Part shown: in pieces, positions 37,863 to 51,480 of the stretch
Layout of the letters: each line of letters opens with the position of its first letter
Numbering within the stretch: position 1 is the stretch's first letter
NCBI GenBank assembly: GCA_013397865.1
Contig: VZTI01003409.1
Span: 323,136-387,135 of the forward strand
Length of the DNA: 64,000 nt
From: Struthidea cinerea
Lineage: Eukaryota > Chordata > Aves > Passeriformes > Corcoracidae
Direction: 5' to 3'
Notes under the pieces: generated by a model
Seen by the model: the letters and a program-made list of their open reading frames with translations, nothing else
Database searches by the model: none
Told to the model about the DNA's origin: nothing
Position numbers and translations under genes: made by a program

Positions 37863-40800
37863 AACCATTGCTGAAAATAAATTTTAAAAATACCCAAAGC
37901 AACAAAAGCATGCACAGATCAGAAAGACACCCTGCTAGCACTCCAGCCTCACAGGATCCTAACTGTTTCTCCTCAGGTTAATGGTTACATTCACTTGGTG
38001 CATTTTATGTTTTTAAGCATGCGGACTTTGCTCAGCTCTGAAAGTCTATACGCTGTTTTACTTTGGGAAGTCTCCCACACTGCACATAACCCAGCACACA
38101 CTACCTGGTGCCCCCTTCTCTACTGACCACCCCACACCCCCAGCCCCACAGGTCCTCAGCCCAGCCACTCACAACTTTCCCTGGGAAAGTAAAACCTTAT
38201 TCATAATAACCCAAACACAACCTCAAGCAGCAAGTCAAGAGTACAGAAATGAGAGCACATTTTCACAACACACCTGCTGAAGGTAACCAAGTACCTGCAA
38301 AGCTGGAGTTAATCCCGGGAACTAAGGTTCCTGCCATGCAGCCCTTCACAGGCACTTACTGGGAGTACAGCCTGTGTCAGCTCCTACAGCTGCATCGACT
38401 GCTTTAGCACTCAAAAGTTTTCCTTTGTGTTTGTGATTTAGACCTTTTTAGATTATTTTTTTAAAGAAAACTCCAATGGCCAGGTGAGTACCCTCAGACA
38501 TCATTCCCATGAAAAATGTGACTTCTCACAATTTCTCTCTCTGTGGCTACACAAAGAAACTTGAAAACATAATGCAAGCATTCTTTAAGGTATAGCAACC
38601 AGAAAGTAAATGAATAAGACCTCAGATCTCCTGATTTCAGGTTTGTTGCTGCAGTTATAGTACCGGGCTGGGGGTTGGCAGCTCCCCCAATGCTGCCCCT
38701 GATCATCCCATGACAAGGACAGAAACACCTCAAACTCCAGCCCCAGGTGTGAAAAGAAAACTCTATTCACAGCATGAGCAGCGATCTGACAGACTGCACA
38801 GCTGCAACTAACTCAAAAGGACTCAGGTGCTGCAAAACTACTTTTCAAAGCATCCTTTATGTAAGAAACAAAAGCAAATTTATAAAATTTATTTGCTGTG
38901 CTTTATAAAACATCTTTTGTATGTGTGCTTGATATTCAGTAGGACTAGTTTCACACAAGCAAAATCAAAGGGTAAAGCAGGACAGTGAGCTGGACAAACA
39001 AGAATAAATTACAGAAGTTACACACATAATGGCAGAAATGTGAAGTAACACCGGGACTGGGACAACAAAGCTACACTACTCAGGCAGCGGGTGAGCAAGT
39101 TTTGCCACTCAGCGTACTGCCCCGGGGCACCTTTCCTCCAAGGCTCCTGTGATCTGCTCCCCATCTGATTGAACCCTCCATCCCCCTCCAGCGTGACTCA
39201 GATTCTCATGTTGCATTTCACAGGTAAACACTTGGCAGCTTCATTCCTGTTTGCATCTTCCATCGGAGCTTTTACTCTACCAACACGCTCCCCCGGTCCC
39301 TGTGAAATCCCGAATTAGAGCAAGGAGGGCTGCCAGCCCCACACCGGCACCCGGTGTGCCAGGCACTCCACCCAGCACAGGCACTGCAGCCTATGCCCCA
39401 ATTAATTCTTTAACTATAAACATATATGTGTATTTTTATATACGCAAATATATGTTAAAATTATATTAACTGTGAAGAATGTAAGATTACAGGGAGCTCA
39501 GCAGGCTAGATGCCAGCATAGAAGGCTTTTGTTCAAGTACACAGGCTGTTCAACTCCTCTCAAATTTTTACAGTGTCCCCCTGAAAGTTTTGTAGATTTT
39601 CACAAGGCTCTGTCCTGCAATAGAGCAAAAACATCTCCTGGCAAATCCAGTGTGAGAGCAATCAAGACAGGAAGCTTTGGCCAAAAACAAATAAACAAAC
39701 CAAGCCACCAGAAGTCAGTCTCCCACTATTAATATAAAATGTCTTGGCAAGGCTGAGCAAGCCACGGGGTTTTGCATGAAGTCAGGCAGCTTATCCTCAA
39801 AGTAATGGAACGCGAAATAAATGAAGAGACATGACAGAGAGAGAAGGATCTGTGACAGACTGAATCTGGCAGACAGGATCTGTGTGTGAGCACAGCCTAG
39901 ACAGATGCGACACAGAAGATGGGGAAAGCCTTTTCCAGTAACCAGGTGCAAACCAGCAACCTGAGCAAGTCAGGCAGCAGGACTGACCATTGGCCTGGGC
40001 AGAGGATTAGCAAGGTCATGACTGAGTCTGAACTTGAGGAGCCAGTAAAACATTGTCTGCATTGGGGTTGATAGAACCACTCCTGTGGGACTCCTGAAGA
40101 GATTCTCAAGCTCATGGGGAAGTTGCTACTGGCAGAAAGCTTCACAGATAAAAAGACAGGAACAAAAATGGCAAGGCGTAGCAATATACAAACCTACAGG
40201 TAAAGGAACAAAAAAAATATACATGCAAAACTCCTAGAAGTGTTTCCCCCCCAACTCATTAAATAGTGCTTTGCTCTTCTACACTCATCTACAAAATTAT
40301 TCACAAGACACAGCTAGGAATAGAGACTTCCAATTTAGAAGTTACATCTCCGGAATGTTTTTCTCATTGTAACTGTGTCTTGCTCAGATAAGAGACAAGA
40401 CTGCAGCAAGAGAATTGATGCATACATTTCTCCAGAACTGCTGAACTCCTCCCAACCTACTGTACATACACAGTCTGGCACACTGGACATGAAAAAGCAC
40501 ATGCTTGAAAATTAAAATGCAAGTCAAGCACTGCAAGAGCATGTACTCTGGGACCTGCTTATCAGCAGGAAAAGTGTTTCAGAGAAAATCACTCCCTTTT
40601 GTTACACAACATTCACCATCCACTGCTGCTAACAAGACAGACTTTGGAGGGAACAGAGGGAAGACATCTTCAGTTGAAAAACTTATTTTCCATCTCCAAA
40701 ACCCCCCCTATAATTAGAAGTAAGGCTAAGTCTGCCGCAAGGATGGGCCCAGGGAAGGGAGGTTGCTCCGTGCTGGTGGGTAGCTTGCACTCCCCTGGAA

Positions 40801-43800
40801 CGCTCTGCAGCTGGTGTGATCACACTGCTACTACTAAGGGGTCAGACAACCCTACTCCAAGTACAAGAAATTAAAAAAGCCAAGCACAAAACCCCATTTC
40901 CACAAACATGTTGTGGACACATTTATTCAACCAAGCTTGATCCAACACTAAAACCCAAACGCATGGCATCGCAAAGTACCAGTGGAAACCTCCCAATGAC
41001 CAGCCAGCAATAACACTACTGCAGCCAAAATTCATTCTGTGTCTGTGGCTCCAGAAATTCAAAGCCACTATGGAAAATATTGTATATTTAAACCTAACTA
41101 TTCAGAGATATCCTGTTTGCAGTGAGGTAACACCTCTATTTTTCTCTGTCACAAGGAAGTGCACTTCACCTAGTATCAACATTCCTCATGGTGCTGGAAT
41201 GGCTCTTTTCCTGTTTAGGAAAATGGGCTTCAGGCTGCAATTAAACTCTGAGAAAAAGTAAGGACAACTTTATTGACTTTTTCTCCATGAAATTTTTTTC
41301 ATATTTTGAAACATCCCAAATGAATTGTGGGTTACACTGGGAAAAGCCACCAAGCCACCTTGAGTTTCCTCTGATCACCTGAAAGAGATGAAACTGAAAT
41401 GGACTCATAACTGGCTACCATGGCATAAGGATGTGTTTCAGGACAATGCTGCAGATCTGGGGACACACTCACAAGGACAGCGGTACATATTTTTACATGT
41501 TTCTCTAGGAGAGCTCTGGAAGCACATATTTATGCTGTAATATGTTATTTTAAAAGCATGGGTAAAACTGTCCTTAAATTCAGGATTGAGAATTAGGATT
41601 ATCAATATAATTGCCATTCGCTTGGGCTGGAAACTGCCCCACAGTCCTCAGGCTGGAGCTGCTGCCTCCCAACACAGAGAGCCTACAGGCAGCATGAGGA
41701 CGGAGAACGGAGGCTGCCGCTCAGGAACCACCACCCTCGAGCAACCCTGTGCAGGGGCGTGGCTGCTGAACAGGGCTCTGAGACCAGGGATGCACTCGTG
41801 GGACTCAGCTCCTGGATAATCATGGACAATTCAAATTTTTTTACATTCTAGAGGAAAAACATTCCTGCAAATTAGCATGAACAATTCAAAATCACACAGC
41901 CGTAACAGAGAAAAGGGGGAAGGCAGATCCATAAAACAAATAACACCCTTGCACTACAATATCAGGCATTTAAAACTTACACTGCTGAATCTCTCCCAAC
42001 AGCTGAACGCTCAGAGAGAACCTTTACAGCAACCCCACTACAACAAAGCAGGCCTGAACGGACTTTATTAATTAATCTCTCTCTCATCCCCCCCCAACTC
42101 CACAGCACAGAGTTCAAGAAAGAGGCAAATCAGGAATTATACAAATAGCAGGATTTAGGTGATGGAGAGCATGGACACAAGACAGTCCACACTGCTAGAC
42201 TGGGACGTCATGTCTTACTTCCAGGCACATGAGGAGACAGGGCAGCCATGGGAAACATACTATTCCTCTGCCTTTCCTTGTCCAGGATTTTTACTCGAGT
42301 AGGGCACAGTGCTGCCCTGCTTGCTTGCAGCACAGACACAACAGAAAAATATTTGATTTCAGATTTCCAAGAGTGCTGCATCTGTTGGACTGCACTCCAA
42401 GCTGGCAGCCCCCCCAAGAGATCACAAGCATTGTTAGATAACACTTACAAGATGTTCACCATTTCCTACAATAGCAGATTTTGCTCACCAAGAGAAGTGG
42501 CAAAATCAGACTCTCTATATTGTAATTTTTTTCTCTGTGCCACACTTTTCTACCTTGACAAACTGTTCTCCACCTCATGGCACCAATACAACCTACAGCC
42601 CATTCCAGAGGAAAAGAGTTATGGAAACTGTCAAACCTACAGCAAATAATTCACCATCACATTAATTTAGTTTAAACAAAAGCAACTGTTTCCATCCTTG
42701 AAACGGATTTCATTTTTCAGAGCAGCTCAGCACTAAAAACTTGGTCTCTCCCCAGTTCCAGCCCTCCTGGAAGAGCGCAGCAGTTGACGTTTCCCAACAC
42801 ACCCACAGCCACCCACCCCAGCAGCCTCATCGCGGGTCACCAGTGTCCCACCACACAGAGCAGAGCCTGGCCACACTCAGTGTTCTCCCCAAACCCCTTC
42901 TGATACACAGAGGCACAAGGAGGAGTTTTAATAAGTGACCTGAATGCTGACTTAAACTTCAGATCCACAGGAGAAATGGAATTTCCTCCCTCAAAAAAGT
43001 AAGACCTGTACTTGACTGCTAGAATACTTCTTTTATTCATAAAGTGAAATACAAGTGAGGGCACTACACTCAGTATTTTAAAAAAATAACTGAGCAAGTG
43101 AAAATTCTATTCCTGCCCTGTGCTTATAGCCTTCTTATACGCCCAGCTGGCTTTTGTTTCCCTGTTAAGTTTTCACACAGATATTTTCCATAGTAACACA
43201 AAATTTACTCAACTGCAGTTACAGGTTAATAAAACTAACTGGAATTATTTATTAATGCACTCTTACTCAGTATCTGGTATATACAGGATGTTGTATACCT
43301 GTTTTATATCCCTGCTTGAAACTAAAAAGGTTTGATACACTGAGATTAGCTACATCCATCCCTGTACATTGTCCAACTTAAGTCACCACAGTCACATCGA
43401 AAGAGAAGCTTCAAACTTTCTCCCAAATTCCATGCAAAACATCAGGTTTTTTATACTGCTTTTTCTGGGGCTCAGGAGCTCAGTTTTCCACCCCAGCTAC
43501 CAGTACAGGTGTCCTCATGTGACAAGTACATCACGAAGCTGCTGACACTGGAGCTCAGTGTCAGCTCACCTGCTTTGCCACTTAACTCTATTTTGAGAAC
43601 AGATAGTTCAAAGTGACAGGGCACAGCTTAATACATCCAAAATAGACCTACTCTTGTTTTCAACCATAACTGGCCTGTCAGAGATGCTTAAAGGCACAAC
43701 AAACATCTGAATCATGTTAAAACTCCAGAATTTTCCTCCTATTCTCCAACTTCCAGTCTTTAACAAGAGGATATTAGCCATGGTGATCATTTCACAGTTC

Positions 43801-44704
43801 ATACAGATTAGAGTGCAAAATGACGAAGCTGTGACCACTCCTGAGGGCTCAGCAGGGCTCCGGAGGCTGCAGCTTTCCTTGGTTTTGTGTCTCCTCATCT
43901 GACTGATGCATGAAGCTGCCACGTGCTGCTTCAGAGCCAATGGCCACAGCCCCTAACCAGAAATTAGGGCATGTGACAAGGAGTCTCATCACACTCAGAG
44001 ACATGAGGATATCATTGTGGAGCAAGGAATTTCCCCAGGGAGCAGCAGCTTGGTTATTTCCAGCCTCTTCTGTAAAGCAGTCTGCAAGCAGCCTGTCAGG
44101 GGCCACCCTGCACCCCACAACACGGCTCGCTCTGGCGTGTTCTGGGAGCCGCTGACCCGTACAGCACAGCCAGGCCGTGCTCCGGCCACCCGCAGGCCAG
44201 GGCAGGTGCTTGGAGGGGCCCCGTTTGACGCAGGACAGCACAGCTCTGATCGGCATCTTTAGAGATACCCTTCTGTCAGCTTTACAGTCAGAAAACAATT
44301 CACGGTTTGTCAGAAAACAACAGATTCACAGCCAAATCCCAGTTGGGGTTCCCTGAGCATCCGTCAGACTGGGCTTCTCCTTGGCACCATCCCACGCAGA
44401 TGGGCTATTAATGAAGTGACCCAGATTATACATGCTCTATTTGGTCCTCCACTTCAGCTATGACTTTTAAGCTATAATTAAATTTACAACCCAATGACAG
44501 TTGTATATAGGGACAAGGAGTATATATGGGCAGATTCTCAAATCCCAGACAGAGCCATAGCACAAACAAAATCAACCATGAGTACATAGCTACAGACTGG
44601 TAGAAATGGTGCTCAGGGCAGCCACTGGATCTAACCAAGCTGGATTCCAACTACAGGGTGCTAATTCACTGACCCCAAAGGAACACTGCCTATATATACG
44701 GGGT

Positions 44705-44743
44705 GGGTGTGTGTACCTGTGTATCTATCTCTGTATCTATCTG
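44705..44743. repeat. Compound GT and TATC microsatellite
   Basis: A short (GT)n run followed by imperfect GTATCTATCTCT units. It is short and interrupted. Confidence 0.7.
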
Positions 44744-47700
44744 CTATGAGGAATTAAAGTCCTTGAGGTGCAAACTGTGGCACTGGCAGAATTTTGAGTG
44801 ATACTTCTTGCTGTAACAGCTAGACAACCCATGGTGCTGCTGGGAGTTTATGCAGCGGGGAGACACCAAGACTGTGCAGTTCACAGGGAACAGCAGTGGA
44901 AACAAGTGTTTCCAAAAAAACCTAAAAACTAAAACTAGCACTGCCAATATCAAGGTGAAGATTTCACTGACTTTTAAAAGCCAGCCAAGTTGATAGGGTC
45001 AAAAGTTATTTAAATCCATTTTACTTCCAATTACCTGTCATTTCAGGTTGGATTACTAGATGGTTAAAGTATGAGCAAGAAGGGTCTAACAGCATCATTC
45101 CATATTTACAAAAGGAAATATTTTCATTTTTTAATTACCAAAACCCCCAGCTTTGTTAGTACTTTTTAAAAGTAGAGTTTCCTAGAAAACTTGGATAACT
45201 ATTGATTACTTTTTTTAAAAAAGTTCTTCATTTGCAGTTCCAACACAACCACACAAGCAGAGACAAAACCACTTCACTTAGTAGCCTTAAAACTCAGAGT
45301 CAAGCTTACTCGGGAAATACCTTCTAATTCCATCAGAGGTGATCCTGGAAGCAGCCCTAGGCTTCCAGAACATAAGTATATTGTTGAAGGCAAGCGCCTG
45401 CTATTCAGAGCTCTTCAGTGGGGCTGTTAAATATACCAACTATTAACAGAAAGGAACAGCGAGAAAGAAAAGCATCATTGTTCCCACACTGACCAAATCT
45501 CGCATCTACTGTAAATATGTTAGCAAACACTTAACAGCACAATGCCTTTGTGTCTTCTGTACCCATGCAAACATCTCATTACGGTTTTACTTCCCTTCCA
45601 GAAGACTCTCACATCCCAAAACATTCCTTCCTATCAATTTTTTGTTGACAAAACAAGAACAAAATCCTGATTGCTTCCCCTTACTGTTGATGGAGTGAGC
45701 CTGCTGAATCTTCTATGAAGGAAGCCACCAGGAGCGATGCATTCCAGCCGTAAAGACAGGTATTTAGTCCACAAGATCAAACTCGAGGTAGTCTGAATGC
45801 TGCTGTTCAAAATCAACAGACTCTTTCTGAAAACACTGCTACCAAATGGTATAAAAGTGCAAAGACATAGCATTTTTAACTGAAGTGTAATATCTTCTAA
45901 GTGTGACTTAATGCATTAAACAGACATTTGCACCACAGGCAATAATAAAGCAAATATACCAATTAAAGTAATTTTTTAATATCAATAAAAACATTGAGGA
46001 CTTGGTCTCCAAGTCCATTTTGAAGCTTTTGAAGCATTTTAACCTGCACTTCACCCTGTATTATCCAAAATACATTATTTTCCACAGAGACACAAAGCAC
46101 TTAGCGCAGACCTTAACAGCGCCCAAGGCAAAGCTAGAACAGACACTGAATGTCAGGCTTGCTATTCCCAAGCAAACAGGCTGTAGACCAGCAGGAGAGC
46201 AGTGCAGTGAATTCCAGCTCGCTCTGCCCAGGATGTGCAGCCACCCCAGCCCTGGACACGGCGGGACACAGAGCTGCCCTGGCAGGCGGAGCAGGCAGAC
46301 ACCTGCAGAGACACCTCGCTGTGGCAAGCACAGCCTCGGTGCGGCTGCCGAGCCAAGCGCCCAGCTGCTGTGGGATGAGCCCAGGCACCTCCTGGAGAAG
46401 GCCATTCCCTCGCACGCTGCCCTCAGCTCTGTCCCAGCCTTTGGTACTGGGCGCTGTTGTATGCCCTAGTCAGGGATGATTTATTTGTTCCCTGGTAGGC
46501 GTAGCAGTATCTCCCTCACTCATCTTTTGTACAAGAGCAAGAGGAAGACATAAATGTAACAAAGACAGATCTGGGGTTTATTGCTACATTGAGAGTCTGA
46601 GCTTAAGGTTAAAAAGTCTTTTCCTCAGCCTTATTAACAGCAGAGAAACCAGCCTTCCGATGTCAACACCCAGCAGGCAGCTCATGTCCAAACACTTTCT
46701 GATCCTGCTATACATAAACCTGAGCTCTACTACAGCTAAAGCCAGCACAAAGCCTGATGTCCTGCACGAGTGGCCACAGGCAGAGCCATTGCAGTGCTGC
46801 TGGGACCCAGTACACCCAGAGCTTGGGGAGGGATGGAAGGCACTGGAAAGGCTGGGATCCAGCGTGCTCAAATAGAGAGTAGGTAAATCCTGAAAAGATT
46901 TTGCCAGTGCTGGTTTGGCCCCTCCACCTTCCCAGCTGCTGCAGCTCAGTCAGGGAAGCTAAAAATACTTTACTTTCTAAAAATCCCTTTTCCATATGAG
47001 GCGGAGCTGTGGTTACCACAGAGATGGCACCACGCAGTCCCCGCAGATCGCTCTACATCACCGTGACTGGATGGAGCTCCGAAATAACCTTCTGATGAGG
47101 ACGAGATCATGGCTGCAGCCAGGCTCACCCCCATGGTCAACACGGCTGCCAGAGCTGCTCGAAGAGGGCTTGGTGACCATCACCCAGGACTATCAGCCTG
47201 GCTGCCTGACAGCACTGGGAGAAGGGAGGAGACTCCCTCTTTTTAGAGCAAACATCCACAGAAACCACTGCCTTATGTTTGAAAGTATTCCATAAAGCAT
47301 CATTTGAGTACCAGTTCATTCACACATGATCTTGCTTGTGAACAATTAATCCTGATGGACAGGACAATTACTGAGAGCTCATTTCATTTTCTATATTACC
47401 ATCAAACAAAGTAATTCTTCAAAGCCAGGAACACTGCAGGTACACAGCCCTCCTGACGGTGCCAACAGGCTCCCAACAAATCCAACAAACTATGGTGTTC
47501 CCCATGGTACAAAGCTGAGCCCGCTTTGAATTTTTCAAAGTTCCAGAAGAAAATGTCACTGGTATGTTTCTGAAAGATTTGTCCTATTTTAGTACAAGGG
47601 ACTGGAAATTACAGTTCTGTTGCTCTACTGATACATGAACAGCAGGAAATTGCTAAGAGAAAGGATGGTACAGTGTAAAAATGAGAACATATACAAAAGA

Positions 47701-48352
47701 AAATACCTAGACAAAAAGAGAAAAAAAAAAGAAGAAAAATATCTCTGCATAGAAGACTTACCAAAAACTCATCCCAGATTAATACATTCTCTGCACAGCC
47801 TTGCAGAAAGCTTGATATTCCAACCACCAGTAAAAGATATTAAAAGACCAGGCAACAGGGTGGTTTTGAAATAAGAAACCACCAAATTTCCCAAGAAATC
47901 CTTAGTATAAAAAGCAAACGAATACAAAGTCAAACCACCCTCCTCATATCCATGACCCTCAGCAGCTGAGTGCTAGATGTCCCAGGTCAGATCCCTCTAC
48001 ATATCCTCACACAGCCAGTTACAGAGACACCCTCCATCCAAGCCTTGAATTTTAAAGAAGAAAGAATATTATCTCCATTTACTGGACCTGGTTTTAATAA
48101 ACTCATTGATTTCAAAAGACTTTTAATCAGTCCAGTCTTAAGGATGTAAATCAGTAACAATAGTAGCAATAATTTCAATTAATTTCTCCAGCTTAAAAAA
48201 CTTACTGTACATTTCCTTATCCAAAGAAAAAAGGGGGAAAATTATACAATCCATCAATCACATTATGAATTCCTGGGAAGTCCAGATACATAAGATACTA
48301 TATGGACAAGAAAAAAAGTAGGAGTTTTCCCCTTGCCTTTTAAAAGTCAGTG

Positions 48353-48806
48353 TTGCCAAACGTTGGAGCAAGTCCAGAGGAGGCTTCTATGCTGGTCACA
48401 GAGCTGGAGGCTCTCTGCTCTGGAGCTGGACTGGGAGAGTTGGGGCTGTTCAGCCTGAAGAAGAGAAGGATCCAGGGAGATCTTAAAGCCCCTTCCAGTA
48501 CCTAAAGGGGCTCCAAGAGAGCTGGAGAAGGACTGTGGACAAAGCCCTGGAGTGACAGGACAGTGGGAATGGCTTCCCAATGGCAGAGGGTAGATTTAGA
48601 TGGGATATTTAGGAGAAATTCTTCCCTGTGAGAGTGGGGAAGCCCTGGCACAGGGTGCCCCTGGATCCCTGGCAGTGTCCAAGGCCAGGCTGGACAGTGC
48701 TTGGGGCCGTCTGGTCTAGTGGAAGGTGTCCCTGCCCATGGTAGGGGTTGGAACAAGATGAGCTTTGAGGTCACCTCCATCCCAAACCATCCTGTGACTC
48801 TATGAC
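48353..48806 (+). mobile_element. CR1 LINE 3' fragment
   Basis: Plus-strand CR1. It starts with GTTGGAGCAAGTCCAGAGGA and continues through GAGAGTTGGGGCTGTTCAGC, AAGAAGAGAAGGATCCAGGG and CCTGGCACAGGGTGCCCCTG. It ends with CATCCCAAACCATCCTGTGA and a degenerate TCTATGA tail. It is about 450 bp long and 5'-truncated. Frames in this interval are not host genes. Confidence 0.94.
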
Positions 48807-51462
48807 TGAATACAAGGGTGCAAATCAGTCTGACTCTTTAAAGCAGGGTCACACCTGCTTGTCTGCTCCCTGAAATCTGTCCACTGTGTACAGGAGAACA
48901 GTTAACACCTTTACACAGGGCACACTTGCAAGTATCATTTCTTTCCTTGGTTTCCCAATGGCTCCCACGCTGCCCACAGGAACAGTGTCACCAATCCCAA
49001 GAGGTAGAGAAAAGGGTGCCTTAAACTCAGCAGCCAGAACCACTCATTAAATCCATACTTAATGAAAATCTTCAAATTAATCTTACATGATACCAACTAA
49101 CAGGAGTTTTCTGTAGATTCTAAAAATCCAGCAGCTCTGTTTCTGTGAGGTTCTCATTCTTGAATAATTTAAAACAGGCAGTCTGTCTCTTTCTCTCCTC
49201 CCTCCCCCCCCATTTCTCATTCCTGTCAGTACATACAAACCTTCTGCAACAGCTTTCAGAGTTCAGAAGGAACCACAACATCCCAGCCGGCCTATGATAA
49301 ATTTCACCTACATTCCCATACACTGGCTGTAGAACTTATAAATTAAATATTTCTATTCTCAGCAGATTAGATTGTTGAGAGAAAGCAGATGCCAGGAGAG
49401 CTGGAAGCATCATTACCGCCAAGGGCTCCTGCAATGCCTGGGAATTAATTAGGTGAGATAAGAATGAAGATGACGGCATAAAGCAATCAACAGGCTTTGC
49501 TGCAAATCAAGGGGAGGAACACTGAAGAGCTTTGCAAAGCCTGTCTGCTGGCATACCTGAAATCGAACTTAACCCCAAAACACATGAATAAAACATGTTG
49601 GCCAGGCATCTGAGAGACAGGCACATGGGGAGCACTGGGAATGGCTTGTAGGACAAGTCAAATCTGCTTTTTCTTTCATCAGCACAGACAAAATTTCTCA
49701 GTGGGATCTTTCCCAGGGCTATGTGCTTGAAAGGAGCAACACAGTTCCTGTCCAGCACCCTCTCCAGAGTCTTACTAATAACTCTGGTCCCATCTGCCAT
49801 GGGACTGCCATGGAAATCTGCATCTTCTGGATGAAGCTTGGGAAGAGTTCTGGACAGCTGGACCCATTTTGCTTGTGCCACCTTGGTTGTCGTGCTTTGA
49901 CCCCATGCGATGCCAAGGGAAAATAAAAGGATCTACTTGCAGAGCACAGTGCTAATCTGTGTTTGCAAAGCTATACAGAGAGGGGAAAAGCCAGAGGAAG
50001 GTTGGAAGAGAAAAAAAGCAGGAATACGGTCATGTCCAAATTGATTGGATGAAGACAAACTTTGAATGAAGGAGGCTGTTTCCTGCCCAACAAAACTATT
50101 GCATGAAGTGCACCCCAAACATACACCACTGCACCTGGCCACAAAGTCTTTACCTGGAGCTTTGGCTTTGAATAATTTCACTGCAGAATTCATCTCTTAA
50201 GATGCAGCATGCCCCATGGACAGCTGCTGCTGAAACCTTCCCAAAGAGAAGGATTTATCAGAATTTCAGCACTTTGGCACAAAAGAACCTTTGTGGAAGA
50301 TGAAAAAAAAAAAAACAAAATGGTAGTTTTTATCCTGCCAGGTATCTCCCTGCACTGAAAAAACTTGAATTACATTACAAAGGTCCATGGAAAAAAGTTC
50401 CACCGTAAGAGTTAGTACACACTGCACCCTGTCACTCAAAACTCAGCCTTCTGGTTAGTCTTTCCATCTCTGTTTTACCTAAGAGACACATGTATGTTTC
50501 TACTACCACAGCCTTAAGCTGAAGATACAGTGCCCTCAGTCTATATACATCCATGCACAACACTTGATGAAGGCAAACAAAATACGATAAAAATACTGCA
50601 CTACAGTGTGAAACTTGGTTTATCAATTTTCAGAAAGCTGTCCAAGGAGATGGTTCAGGAAAAAAAAAAATTAAAATCCAGTAACACTTGCAGGCAGCTG
50701 TTAACTGCAGTCACAGAATTTGTGCTTGAGGATCAGCTGGAAACCCACATTATTTGCAGTTGCACCGTAACACAGAACATCATGAGAGAGGCTCCCAAGG
50801 AGCGTGGGAATGGAATGGCAGAGTTTGAAACACACATGGCCAGTCCTTTACAGCCAGTGACGCAGCAAGATTATTTTCACACAACCACTTTTCCAGTAAT
50901 TACTACAATCTGAGAAGAAAAAGTAATTTCAGTGAGTATCTTAAAAAAAGCATATTAATCCCTAACACGTCAAGGTCTCATCAAAACCTTAAAGGATTTG
51001 CTAAGCACAGTTTTTAATACTTGGCCTGTCTGCTTTGATTATATTTGACATAGTTTCCATATGGAAACTTACACTAAATTTCATCACGAGCTTTACTTTG
51101 TTTAAAACATCAATCCATCTAATGTAATAAATATTTGCAGATATAGGAAAACATCACCTTTGTGGGTTATCCTTATACAGAGGAGTGAGAGAACTCACAC
51201 ACAGCTTCACTCCAATGCTTCCTACTTCCTTCCTGAATAATACACACCTTATCCTCCAACCCAATCCTCAGCTGTTTCACTTTGAATACAGCTATTTTGG
51301 CTTCACTACTTGTATTTGTGGAAAATTCTGTTTGTTTTCTTTACACCAAGAGGCTTGAGGGTTCACTGAAGTTACTTACATAGGTAAACCTTATGAAATC
51401 TCCCATCAAAACAAAATAAAATTATTGGATGTAACAGCATCATTCTAATCAGCCAAGTTACC

Positions 51463-51480
51463 AAAAAAAAAAAAAAAAAA
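51463..51480. repeat. A18 homopolymer
   Basis: An uninterrupted run of 18 A in AT-rich intron 1; no retroelement body is recognised next to it. Confidence 0.95.

Noticed and set aside
39780..40184. Minus-strand overlapping frames with hydrophobic stretches, considered as a retroviral or membrane-protein remnant
   Set aside because: No terminal repeats, no conserved retroviral motif and no recognisable protein family were seen.
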